NCBI GenBank assembly: GCA_000708835.1
Contig: DF237108.1
Coordinates: 1-64,000 of the forward strand
From: Klebsormidium nitens
Taxonomy: Eukaryota > Streptophyta > Klebsormidiophyceae > Klebsormidiales > Klebsormidiaceae
Reading direction: 5' to 3'
Length of the DNA: 64,000 nt
The notes under the pieces are model-generated. The model worked only from the letters and a program-made list of their open reading frames with translations, was not told the DNA's origin and did not search any database. Shown piece by piece: positions 25,901-38,000 of the stretch; within the stretch, counting starts at the first letter, position 1; the number at the start of each line of letters is the position of its first letter. The translations under genes and the position numbers were made by a program.

Positions 25901-26964
25901 ACAACATCATTGCAGGGTACGCAAGCACCCGAGTTACTTTGTGGGTGGGCAGATCAATTCCAAGGATTATGAGTTTCAATTTCTACATGCTTATCAGGAT
26001 GGACCCCCAATTTTGCGATTCAGATAAGGATTCACGTCTATTACTGGCAAACTGATTCTCTGAGGGCCTGATTCAATGCCTCTGTTGGGAACTGCTAACT
26101 CTCAACTTTGGTGAAGATATTCGGCATCTGCCGGCGACCTGTTTATCCCTGCAGCTGCCAGTTGAGATCGAGCTTTTCAAAATGGCAAAGAGTGGCTTGC
26201 CAGCGATGGCTTATCTGTTATATTTGTCAGACGATAATTCGCTGTGCGACACCACCCCAGTTTTCGGCAGCTTTTGACGGCCTTCGCCATGAAATGTCAT
26301 TCCCGGCACTGCTGACAGCATTCCCTATGAAAGTGATGAAACACTACATCAGCAACCTTGGACTTGAGTGCTGAACTGGCATGACAGGTACTCTTACTTC
26401 AAAACTGTACTTTTCAAACATACCACCATGAAAAGCAAGACGCAGAAATATACTCGACCACTCAAACCCCAGCCAGCCATCCTGAGAATCTAATGCAGGA
26501 CAGATCTTGCTTACTGGAAGAATGACAACTGGCCGGTACGCCTTTGAATCCTTCTTCTCTTGGCTTCCAGTAACAGCTTCCTCTCCTACTGCCGTTGCAG
26601 CAATGTGTCTTGTCCGCTGACCTGTCCCCTTTGCTTTCTGTGCAAACCATTGATAGAGTCGCTTCTCCTTAACCGCAATTGATCTCTTCCACGTCGGAGA
26701 AAGATGGTTGTACGAGCTGCCAAACACGTCCCTACTCAAAGCCTCCAAGCCGTTCTTCCAACCAGCGACTAGGGCTGACTTCTTGTTCAACGCACCAGCA
26801 TCAGATCTGGCAATCCGAACGGATTTATGGACCTGGTGGGCAGAAGGGCTCTTCGAACCTGCAGTCTGCATCTCTCTTTGTGGAATCCATGCCTGCTGAA
26901 AGTTGCCACTCAGTGTAGCGACTTCCATTGTTTCAGATCTTGCCAGAGCACGGGTGCCTAGCAA
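22975..26964 (-). CDS. Alpha/beta hydrolase (PGAP1-like fold), probably plastid-targeted
   Basis: Five exons on the minus strand: 26515-26964, 25618-25790, 24886-25173, 23983-24202 and 22975-23184, all phases agreeing, about 446 residues (434 if the second ATG at 26928 is used). The first roughly 140 residues are basic and serine/alanine-rich, resembling a chloroplast transit peptide. The conserved core starts with VVILPGLGNNTGDY across the exon 1-2 junction. The nucleophile serine lies in LLAHSAGGW (about residue 235). WGDGVVP and GVYHSPVG near the C-terminus offer the acid and histidine of the triad. The arrangement matches a land-plant family of predicted plastid hydrolases; the substrate is unknown. 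Exon 4 carries a low-complexity Gly/Ala/Thr insert after ARFFDGD. It is convergent with the unknown gene on its left. Confidence 0.85.
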
Positions 26965-28679
26965 TGCTGAGAAAGTTCAAGGAGCTTGCGAACAAAGAAG
27001 TCAGCGTGGATCATTCAAGGTTGGCAGGATGCAGTGCGACCGCGGCCAGGTGGTCGATTGCACTTGGAATGTCGGGCTGCCAACGCTAGCGCGCGCCTCA
27101 GGAACTTCTTGCCAGTTGCCCTAGCTGGCCTCTGGAGTGGAGTGGAGTGGAGTCAGCACAGGCAAATTCTACTAAGCTGCCGCCATTGTGGCGGCACTGA
27201 CGTCACCATTGGTCAGCTTTCGAACGCGTCCGCAAAGGTAGCAATATAGGTAGCCTCAGACTAAGGGCAGAAATACATTGGCCGCAGTTCAGTTGGATTT
27301 TCGAATTTTTTACAACTGAACTGCCGCTTACATTACACAGTTGCTCTCTTGATCAAGAACTGACGCAGTTATGCGGCCAATGCCCCCCGGTGAAATGAAC
27401 TTTCAGATCATATCTTCCGGAATCAACGGAACTGCGAGCTAGAGATCCAAAGGACCTCGGTGAGGTCCTTTGGAGGTCATTTCACAGTTCCTTGGACGAC
27501 CTTGGAGTCTTCCTGGCCACCGGTTTGCCTCCACGTAGGCGTACCGACCCCGAGAAGTGCAGACCGGCAGAATCGGTACGTACGGTTGAGCAATTTGAAA
27601 TTTGAAATTTGAAATTTGGCGCACCACAGCGCCAATGTTTCGGGGGGGTCACGCGGACTCAACTGCGGGGAAAACTGTTCAATGTAACCCGCAGTTCCGT
27701 TGGAAACTGGAAAACTGCGACAGTTGAAATCTAGCGATTTCCAACAGAACTGCGGCCAATGTATTTCTGTCCTAAGGTCCTACAGAAATACATTGGCCGC
27801 GCAGTTCTGTTAGGTGTACGCAGGTCCAAAAGGGTCCATCCAACGGTGAGCTGACACCTGTCCTTTTGAGAAGGAGACGGGTGCGCTCGGTACGTCCTGA
27901 TGCTGCCGTCGATAATGTAAGTCCCAGACCTCCCAGGGCATCTGAGCCGTTGAAGTTCTGCGCGCGTTATTTATGGCGTTTCAAGTTGAGATCGTCGCCC
28001 TAGCCGGTGGTGAAGAGCTTGTTCTGAGTTTCAAAAGCCCCGAGCACCTCAACCACAATTCTAACCCACGATCTGCTCCGCACCCTACCACCAGATCAAA
28101 CCTACCCGTCCCCCGGCTGCTTGCAAGCACAAGTTCGGGAACGAAGCCCCATTAAATTATAAAATTAGGCTTTGGTCCATTCAGCAAGGAAGCAAGGGCC
28201 CCAAGTATGGCAGTGGCAAAGGAGGTCTCCGGATAAATCAGCCAGCCATATGTTACCAGCGTAATAAATGAGCTGCGCTGAGGGCTCTTGGTTTTACCTA
28301 GAAAATGCAGGGCCTTCAACCAGCTTCACCTAAAGCCCGCATGAGCTGAACGTCTGGTCCGCCTTTCAATTGCAATTGAGAGGCTTGAGAGCTCTGAAAA
28401 AAGGCAATTGCCGGTAAAGCTTGAAACCGTCAAGGGACCCCTTGCTAAAGTCTCTTCATAAGCTCAGCTAAGAACGTCAACGAAATGCGGCAGAGTACTT
28501 ACGAGCTAGCTAGTGTATGGAGAAAACGAGTCAAAATATGCCTTGCTTAGCTAGAAACTTCTCATCCAACGGCCTAAACAGCAAACTTAAAAGCCCGCAG
28601 CTCTGAGCAATTGTTGATCTGGCAATAAAGCGTACCGAGCTGATACAAACCGTCATCAAGTCCCGGTGGAGAATCTGAC
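26965..28679. other. Divergent intergenic region with a short inverted-repeat element
   Basis: This separates the divergently transcribed hydrolase and DD3-3-like genes and should hold both promoters. No TATA box was clear. It contains a ggagt run (27131-27152) and the inverted-repeat element at 27267-27770. The remaining sequence has no recognisable gene. Confidence 0.5.
27267..27770. mobile_element. MITE-like non-autonomous element with 23-24 bp terminal inverted repeats
   Basis: The end at 27268-27290 is the exact reverse complement of 27747-27769. The sequence further inside (acagttgaac-like words) is also inverted. A word ctaagg lies just outside or overlapping both ends and might be a target-site duplication. 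A third copy of the terminal motif, in left-end orientation, lies at 27782-27808, suggesting a nested or partial second copy. The interior has no transposase frame. It has a perfect 12-bp hairpin (27447-27473) and a tgaaattt run (27596-27619). The superfamily could not be assigned. Confidence 0.6.
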
Positions 28680-31600
28680 ATGGCTAAGTTGCTCGTGCCT
28701 CTCTGCCTGGCGTTGCTGCTCCTGGGTGCACAGCCTGTGCAGGGGGATATTTACATGCACAACCCCCGGGGGTCAAACAATAAGCTCAATGAGGTACGTG
28801 AAAGTCTACCTTTGGAACAACCCAGGGCACCTCTCGCTTATCCCTTAGTGTAATGAAAGATTACACTCTTTTGGGGAGGTTCTTGTTACCACTTTGTTGA
28901 TCAGCGAGCAGCACAATGCAGGTGGTCTGGTTTGCATCCTTGTGGTTCAGCGGGGCACTTGTTTTTCTGCGGTGGTAAAGCACAGGGTTTCTTGACCATA
29001 GTCGGTCACGGGCTGGTTTGAAGCTGGTCAACTGTCTAATGACCAGACTCGAGCAGTGGCCAGAATTCTAACATGGTCATAACGCGGTTACTGGTAAAAG
29101 AACCGGACTGAAAATTGGTTAGTGAACATGGTTAGCAGCCAAACCTTCATGTGAAGCTGAGGTCTTGCACTGAATCTGACTGGACCAGAAGTCGGACAAG
29201 CTCTGATGCCCCGGCCACTAATGGCATCGCCCCATTGTAGCAAAGCATACTGTGCAAAGGACCGCGAGTTTAAAGGAGATTCTGAAGAGCAGCATTCTAG
29301 TTCTACAATCTGAGTCGCAAATGGAATGGTGCAAAAGCACTGAGCCTGCAGCAATGGAAGTTTCCAGAGTCTGACGCGTTTACTGTCCTGTCAGACTTGA
29401 GCCTTAGGGGCAGACAACGGGGATTTTCTGCTTGTGCCGTGTGATTGCGACATCCACCAATGACACCACCTATCATGCAATTGCAAGCGGACTGGTACAA
29501 GTTTCTGACCCCTCGTTTCCAACCCTGCCCTCAGCAATCCAACACCCGGAACAACGCCAACCGGTTATTTGACAGCCAAAACAACGATAATGGGGGGTAC
29601 CAAGTCGGCGACAACTGTCAGCCTGTGTGTCAAAATGCGAACCAGCAGTATGACAGCCAGAAACCTGGAGCGGGGAAAGGAACGATGTACTATTACGCAG
29701 GGTCGGAGCTATCCTTAGAGTGGACAAACCAGCACGCTTGCGCGCCGGAGAATCTGGGGCCCAACACGCGGTGTGACATCATTATCCAGGTGAGCAGGGT
29801 TGGGCCAAGTGGGGCTCATTTCTTCTGGTCACACAAGGACAAGACTTTTTTTGTCTGGGGCGCTTTGAGCATTGATAATGCTCCCTGTTTCTTGGGGGCG
29901 ATATCTGGCTGCGGTGAAAGAACAGAACCGTTCGTCCACCATGTCAAAAGCGGGTATCCTTTTTCGCATCTCCATCACTCTGGGAGCACATGATCTGCTT
30001 GTTTCAAACGGCAATACACTGGCCTGGGCACCGACAATCTCCAGTGCTTACTTCAAATCCAGCTCGATCAACTCGTCCGCTATCACGTACAACCTCTCCA
30101 CTGCTAGAGTTATGTCAGTAATGCAACCCAATCCGCAAAAACGTCTTCAAAGTAGCCCACTTGCGCTCACTCCCGCTTTATTTGAAAGCAATCCTCCTTC
30201 TTAACCCACAGTATGCTTGCGACTCGACCCCCGCTGACAACAGCACGCTCCGGGACGGAACCAAAACGACTACCATCACTGCCACGTCAGCGGGTGACGT
30301 GGACCCCTCCTCTGGTCGCCACGAGTCGTTCCAGTATTACAGTGACTGCCGGGCCAGGCAGCGGAACCGGGGCCTATTCACAGCGGACCGTAACATGCGG
30401 GATGACATCGGCGCGACGTCGACGAGGCAGAACGAGAATGGCAACAGGTGGGCTGCCCGGAAATCAGACGTTTCGGAGATCATATTTTAATGCAAATATG
30501 CCCAAATCATGAAGGCAAGCGGCGGGACATGTGAGTCGCCCTTTTCTTACTTCCTTTGTCTATTTCCCTTCAAAAGGACCCGTTCTTGAACCTTCCTTCG
30601 CCATCCCTTCTTGTCCAATGAGTCGGAGAAGCATCCGGACCATAAGCGTCCCTGCAGAAAGATAACGCTTCTCACACATCTCGTTCTTACACCCTCCCTC
30701 TTGTGAATCTCGCCAGCCTTCTTCCCAAAGATTTTGACTTTAAGGCGGGCGATGAGGGCCGTGCCATTCTATGTCGATGCCTCTCCTTACAAAAGTCATG
30801 ATACTTCTCGATGACGCCGTTCCTGTCCCGTTATTAGATTAACCCCGCATGCCAACCTTTTTAACCCGGCAGAAGACATCTCGATTCTGCGTTGCCTTGA
30901 GCGTATGTTGCGCGAGATCATTTCCCTGGGCTCAACAGATCAACATCCTAGATCCAACATTGACATGCTCCGCACCCGTACCCACCCTAAATCTCCAAAT
31001 CAAACCCACTCGTCTCCCGAGCGTCATCTAACCCAACATAGCCCTAAAGGAAACATAAGATTGGTGCTATTTTCTGCAGGTACGGCTTCGAGTGTCCGGA
31101 GGAGCGTGACTACTACCCGTACTGGCACCCAACCATGTGGAACGACGCGGCGGTGCTGACGTCAGACACCACCCGGTGTCCGTACTACGCGCGGGAGAGC
31201 GAGAACGTCAAGGGCAGAGGTGAGAGCATCTGAGACCGTTTTTATGCCGCTGCCTGCAGGTCAAGATTCCATGTGAGCATTTAACAGAGGTTTCCTGATG
31301 CCGCCTGTCCCTTGGATCGCCCATCTCAACCGCTTGTTCGGCCGCAAACCTTGGTAGAATTTGGCAGCTCGATGTGTTTTCTCTGTGGCTACTGCCACGA
31401 TCTCGAAGCGTGCACGTCATGAGTTGGGTATATGCTCCCAAGCCTGCCTTTAGGAGGTGCCGACTTTGACTGTTGACATCAATAGAAATTGCTGATTTGT
31501 GCTACCCGCCACAGATTTGAAGAATGCGACTCACGAAGCAGGATAGGCTCCCAGCCGACCTTCTGACGGAGTTGTCAGCTTTGCCTATCGACATGGTGAC

Positions 31601-34592
31601 TTTGGAAACCCTGCAATTGAACCACGACTGAAAAGCATGTGAGTGATCAGGCAGGACTAGGCTCAAGCCGACCACTCAACCAAGCTGCTGATTCTGACTC
31701 TCAACCAAGCGACGAACACGTTCATCTCTGCTCTCAGGTTTCTGCTCGCTTCCTCAGTACAACAACCAGGCCGCCTGCGAAGGCGGCACGGCAGGCGGCA
31801 CCTGGACTCAAACGTCGCCGCGAAAGTTGCCGCCCCCTTTCTGCGGCCCGGTGCCCATCTCCCGGGACAACCACCTGGGAGACGTCGTCGGGGGAAGCAT
31901 GGCCAGCTACAATTGGACGCTGCCAAACCCGCCCCCCGGTCTCACGGTACGGACCGGTTGATGGCTCCGCTTGCTTAGCCTTCGCTCCTTGATGCTTGCT
32001 GTCTTCGTACCTAGCGCTTCCACCTCAGGAATCGGTGCTCTTCGCAGCCATTTGGTGTGCCGCGCTTCCTGTGTTTAGAAAGGACGAAACAGGGTGGGAG
32101 ATGTGACGTATATGCGACGTGAGTGTAGACGTAGTTTCAACCCTGGCTTCAGCGCGCGAGGTCCTCTCTCTCGCCCAGTTCCGCTTCCGGGTCCGTGCCG
32201 CGCTTCCGCTCGCTCTCCGCTCTGTTGCAAGAAAACGTTCTTTTGTCTTTTCGCATATCCCGTCTCGGCTGTCGAAGCAACGTTTTTGAGCAAATGTTCT
32301 GAGCGGAGACTCTATGTCAAAGCGACACGCTACCTCTGCAGGCTGCCACGTGTGTCCTCCGCATTCGCTACAACATCACGACGACCGACTTCACCGCCTG
32401 GCCGGTGGGCCGATTGGATGGCGTAGACTCGCGAAACAACAATGATCGGAGCCCGGTTACCAATAACCCGGAGAAAGACTACCTCGGGTTAGGGTACAAC
32501 AAAACAGGCCCATTGAGACTAGGTAAGAGTCAGCGTCCCTTGTTATCGATAACCAGGGGGGAACTTCAATGCTAACCCTCCTTGCTTGAATTGCGGGAAA
32601 AGGTATTTTGTGGCCCAGGGGTTGGAACTGGCTGGGAAGCTACGAGCTCCCATTCTGCGGCCCTTTTCATGCAGTGCGCTTCTGGGATCAGCTGTAAAAC
32701 GAGAAGCGATAACGGTTTCGGTTGACGACGTTCTCAGCTCCGTTCTACATGACGGCACAGGCTCACAGAATCACTTCGTTTGTCTCTGCCTCTCTGAGAT
32801 GAAGGGCCGACTCAATGTAAGCCTAGTTGAGCAAGCGAGGGTTCACAACGTCAGCTTAGAGACAGGCGTCGTATCGAAATATTCCTAACCCTTCTGTTTT
32901 ATCTTAAAAACGTGCCCTTCCGTTCTCGCAGCGATGAACACCGCCCAGTTCGGACGGACCTTCCAGGACCGGTCGCACGTGTGGGTCCTCAAGTCGCGCC
33001 CCGCTGACGTCGACGATGACACGCGCATCATCAACGTTAACGTCAGAGGTAGGAGGGGGAACATTGTACAGGTGAGGTTCTTGTTCGAACGTCTTTTGAT
33101 ACTTAGATGCTCACCTTTGACACCCGTTTCGTGTCGCATTTTATAAGCAGATTTGGCGAATGGTAAAATGCAGGAACACGAAGCTTCCTTAGGAAAACTT
33201 CCTTGAAGCTCAAAACCTTTTGCAGCATGCTGATCAGCGTCTCTGGCGATCATGGAACGACTGCCGCACCCTTTCCAGAATCGGAGTGAATTTTCAAGCT
33301 TGTCATACGCGCATTCAGCCGTCAAATCCTCTGCATTTGACCTGCAGGTGTACCCTTCCGTTGAGTACGACTTCGTGCCGACGCGCTTCCACGCGGGTGT
33401 GGGCGACCTGCTACATATACAGTGGACTGGCTCGGACGCCAATAGCCAGGGGAACAATGGAAACGTACGTCCGTAGCTGGGCCTTAAGAATCCTCACACC
33501 TTTTCAGATTCTGTATGGAAGTCTTGGCTTACGAACGTATCAGAAAGAAGCGCGCGGCTTCGTGCTTCGCTGTCCGATCTCATCCCCCTAGAACCGCCCG
33601 AGACGTAGTAAATGTACAAGAGGGCACAGTGACGTCAAAGTGCCGGAGTCAGAGGACAGACTGACTTCAGCGGATTTGTATACAGCGGTTACTAGATTGG
33701 AAACGTACCTCGATGCTGACATCATGATGTCATAAACGCAGGGCCGGACGTCGACGGACCGCAGCAACCTGGTCCAGATCGCGTCCGCGGCCGCGAACGT
33801 GCCGCTGTCCGCGGCGTCCAACACGCTGCTGCTCGCGCGCAACGGGAGCGCGGACCCCGCGGCGCTCGCGCGCTTCGCGTACCTCAACCAGACGGGGTGC
33901 AACGCGGGGGAGACGGACCAGAACGCGCTGGACAACTGCAAGGTCAGGAAAAGGTTTGGAAAGGTTACGGATAACCAGCTAACCTTTAAAGTTCAGATTC
34001 GGACGAGACTCAAAGTTTTTGGTGTGGAGTCCTCGTAAGGCTGCGATGATCCAGCAGAGTTCAAACTTCGTGAGCTGCTTAGGGTAACAGTATCAGAAAA
34101 TGAAGTGCTCAGTATCGAGACTTCTAAGTTTCTTAGCTACTGTGTATGACCAATAGAGACCCATTGATTTGGCGGAGTCTTGGAGACACGTATGCAGCAC
34201 TGCTACCTTTTCGTCCACCTGCGCTCGTAATTTGAGTAGACCTTCCGCCAAAGAAAAGCCTTCTTGAGCTCAGTCTTACAACTGCATAACCCACTGCTGC
34301 GCCAGGTCCTAAACGCGGCCCCCGCATATTTCGACGGCGGCCTGGTGGAGCTGCGCGCTCAGGGCACCATGCACTTCATGTCGACCCGGAACAACGCCTT
34401 CTCCAACCGGTCACAAAAGTTGACCGTTATCGTCGGCCCGGGGAAAAGAAAACCCAATCTACCCGCCATAATCATTGGGTCAGTGGTCGGGTTACTGGTA
34501 GTTGCAACCGGGGTGTTCTTGCTGGCGGCGTTTTGGGTCGGGGCGGAGGCCGGGGGAGGGGTCGGATTGGGCTCAGCGATCATCATCGCTAG
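28680..34592 (+). CDS. DD3-3-like secreted/ectodomain exons with a membrane segment (5' part of possible NOX fusion)
   Basis: Ten exons with agreeing phases: 28680-28793, 29535-29789, 30212-30447, 31080-31219, 31738-31946, 32342-32522, 32932-33071, 33348-33464, 33742-33942 and 34306-34592. The start encodes a clear signal peptide ([19 protein letters not shown]) followed by [16 protein letters not shown]. It continues with [19 protein letters not shown], the signature of Dictyostelium protein DD3-3 and its relatives, whose function is unknown. The body is Cys-, Asn- and Tyr-rich, as in extracellular proteins. Exon 10 ends with a hydrophobic helix ([19 protein letters not shown]). After it comes either a stop (AGG TAA) or a good donor (ag|gtaagc) at 34592. 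Splicing there reads in phase into the NADPH oxidase exons. If it stops, the product is about 627 residues with one C-terminal membrane anchor. Confidence 0.8.
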
Positions 34593-35096
34593 GTAAGCTA
34601 GACATTAGGACAACGGAGAAATTCGCACTTCGATTTTGCTCCAGCGGGTATAACCTTTTCAAGGCAGGGCAACCGAGATTGAAACTTACGAAACAGGGGC
34701 GATTGAAGGACAAGCAGGTATCTTGTACAAAACCTGATGGGTTTTTGAAACCTTGAGATGTGAGCCCAGGAATTCTTTGAGATAGAAATGTCAATCTGAG
34801 ATTCGCGCCGGTTATCTTCGCAGCTGTGAGAAGGGTTGGCTGGGGCCTCGGTCACGCACTCTATCATCGTGCCTGTTTCATGTGAGGCTCTGGAATTGTT
34901 TTGAAGCATCACAGCAGAAGGGACATATCCGTCTTCGTCACACAACAAGCGGAACCCCTAAGATCTCCCCACATGAAGCATCTGAAATATGAATTTGCTG
35001 AAGGCTCTCTTATGGTGCTTTCGCACCAAAAGTGTGAAAACGGACAGCTATACAACCAAGAATCGAACCAATCCCAAGGTGCCACGTGCCGTGCAG

Positions 35097-38000
35097 GACG
35101 AAGCGGCGGCTCTTCTTCTGGAGACGGCCCCCAGTGCACTCGCTTGTCACCTCGGCAGCAGCTCCAGGTTCGCCTTTTTTTGCCCACCTCTAGTTTGTTG
35201 CCTCTCCGCACCATTTGTCGTCTCTACGCGCTGTGTCATGATTTCTTCCGCTTTGAAATGGCAAACCGAGCTCGGGCCGTGTTAGACTATCTTGGCAGTG
35301 ACTCAAATTGGGGGCCGTAAGTGAGTAAGTTGATAAGGTGTCCGGCATTAGTTTATCCGCTGAAAAAGCTGCTGAAATTGTGCTGGAAACGGTGGTTAAC
35401 CGGCTTTCAGTTTGCATTTTACAGAAACGTTTGCAGCGCCTCACTTTACCAAAAGAATGATAACAGTGAACAGCAAAGATCGTGTTACAGGCCAGTGCTG
35501 CTTCACACCGGCAGGTTTTGCGGATGATTTACGGAACGGTCAACGAGATCCAGGAAGACAAGTTGAACCTAATCTTGTGGTTTCCAAGTCTCTGATGTGC
35601 CAGCTTCGCTCCAAGGAACGTTGTTTGGAGCACTCTTGAACTTCTACTTCGGACAGGTCAAACCCGCCTTTTCTCATCCTCGCCCAGTGCCGTTAGGAGC
35701 GAGTCAAACGGATTGGTGCTCGCTGTCCCCACTCCGCAACATGTGCTTCAACAGTGCCCATCTAGAGACATAGGAGGAGGAGATCCCAGAAATAACCGAC
35801 TTCTTAAACACCCATCTGCAGATTCACCGGGCGCAATTACGACCGGGCCAAACGGCATGGTGCTTTCCGTTCCCACGCCTCCCGACACCCCGGTGAGAAA
35901 AGGCGCCCCCGGCGGACTAACCGGCCACTCAGGCCCGTATAACCCGCTGGTTACATGGTGGGTTAACCTCGGCCGGGGAAACCGGTTCCTGGGCATCTAC
36001 GGAACGCTGACGGCCGCGGCCGCTCTCGACGGGTGAGCGGCGCTTTGGAGGCTCAGGGTTCTGGGATTTCAGGGTTCTGGGGTTTCAGGGTTTCGGGGTT
36101 TTTGGGTTTTTGGGTTTCCGATTTTCTTTAAAGAAGAAGCATCGTTTGATTGGAAGATAGAAGGGCTGTCATCCCAAGGCCTTAAACAATGTGAGGGACT
36201 GACCTTTTGTCGGTCTCGAGCCTCGAGTTCGTTATGTGACAACTTTGGGTGAGACTTAATTCGCATCCCTTTGAGTATTGATCGTGCGCAGATTTCAGAG
36301 CAATTACCCACGAAATTTGAAGGCCTCGTGGTTCAGTACAGAATCTAATTCGGTCCGCTTATATCTGCTTGTATGAGTCCACAAGTTCTTTCGGTAAAAG
36401 AAAGCTGTTTGGACATTAGTGGTTTGGCTTTGCTTTAAAATGCAGGTTCATCACAAACGTCAGCCGCCTGTCCGGCCCGGCGGGGGCGTTCTTCCCACTT
36501 GCCAAAGCAGGAGGATACATGTGAGGAGCAATCCGCCGCTAACCTCTGAATGATTCAGAAGCTGAGGCAGAAACTTAGGCTCAGAAGGTAAACAGTCCAT
36601 TGAAGCTTTTTGCGGAGGCCGTTGTTCCATGTCTATGTTTGTACGTCTTACGAACAGACTTGTACGAGAATAGTAGCTCAGTCAACGGGACTATGTTGTT
36701 AGATTCTACCCGTCAGCCTCCCGTATGGGCTCATCGAAGTCCTAGGATCCGACACAAATCATCCGGATTGTCGTCCCAGTTGTGACTGTTATCTCTCCTC
36801 TGAGTAAACGACCAGAAACCTATGCGATTCATCTGTGAGACATTCTTTGGGCTTTGCCTGCAGGCTGGACTTCAACTGCACGCTGATTCTGTTCCCCATG
36901 ATGCGCAACATCATGAGCTGGCTGCGGACGACGCCGCTGTCCGAATGGGTCCCGCTGGACGAACACATCACCTTCCACACGCTGGTGAGCCGCAGCATTC
37001 GATGGCGAAGAAAATATAGTCGAAGCTGACGCACGTTCTGCAACATTGTCGAAACATGGAGTTTTCGGTGGTTCAGAGTGGTTTTGAGTGACGAACATAG
37101 TGTATGTCACAAGCTGGTGATCCGCGGCATTCGCCGCCGGAAAAAATGCATTGAATAATCCAGAAGCTATCTTTACCATATTGTCGAACACATGATGACC
37201 TTCGGTGTGAAGTTGTGGTCCTCTGAGCGAACACGTGATACACTTCGGATCGGACAGCGGACAGAGCGGGGACAATGAGAAACAGTCTTCGCAGGATCGG
37301 AGTTGGGGACACTGTTGGAAAGGTGGTCACTGACGTAAGGCAGGGCTTCAATTGGATCCAACCGTCGATGGTCTCGAGGAACTCAATCTGACGGTTCGAA
37401 TGACACCCTAGGTGGAACCTGCAGAGGTTGTGCCTCGCAGCACAGCTTAGAAGCCAGATCTTGCATTCTAGTGAGCATCTAGGGCTGAGAGCACCGCCGT
37501 GGCACCAAATACCGACACCGACACCGTCCAACAGCGTCCCTGCTTCCGGTTAGCGAAGACAACTGTTCCTTGTCCCCGCTCGGAAAGTTAAAGATGAGCG
37601 AAGATCAAGAACGATGCGAATAAAAATGCAGATGCAGCTTTAGCAGGGTTCAGAGCCCCGCAACCCTGTGTGCAGGTCGCCGCGGTGATCGCGTTCGCAT
37701 CCGCGTTCCACATTGCGATGCACTACGCGGCGGGCGCCCAGATGGGCATTCTACGACATTACGTTATCGAGACGCTGCCTGGCGTCACAGGTCAGCATTT
37801 TACCTGCAAGGTCTAATGCGTTCTACGAAGATCTGCAGAGAAGTCTTGTGTATACATAGATCTCAATTCTGGTTTGTTTTTATGCTCGTCCTTCTTCCTA
37901 AGAAGCGTGGTTGCTCAACAGCAGAGATATAAAGAGAAGCCAGCTACTCTAGCGTGAAATTTTCAAAGACTATCCCTGTTTCTCGAGCTGAAATTCTATC

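Noticed and set aside
34593-35096. Independent NOX start codon in the region between the DD3-3 and NOX parts
   Set aside because: ATG-led frames here (for example 34989) enter the next exon in a phase that does not fit its acceptor; the only fitting frame has a stop and no ATG.
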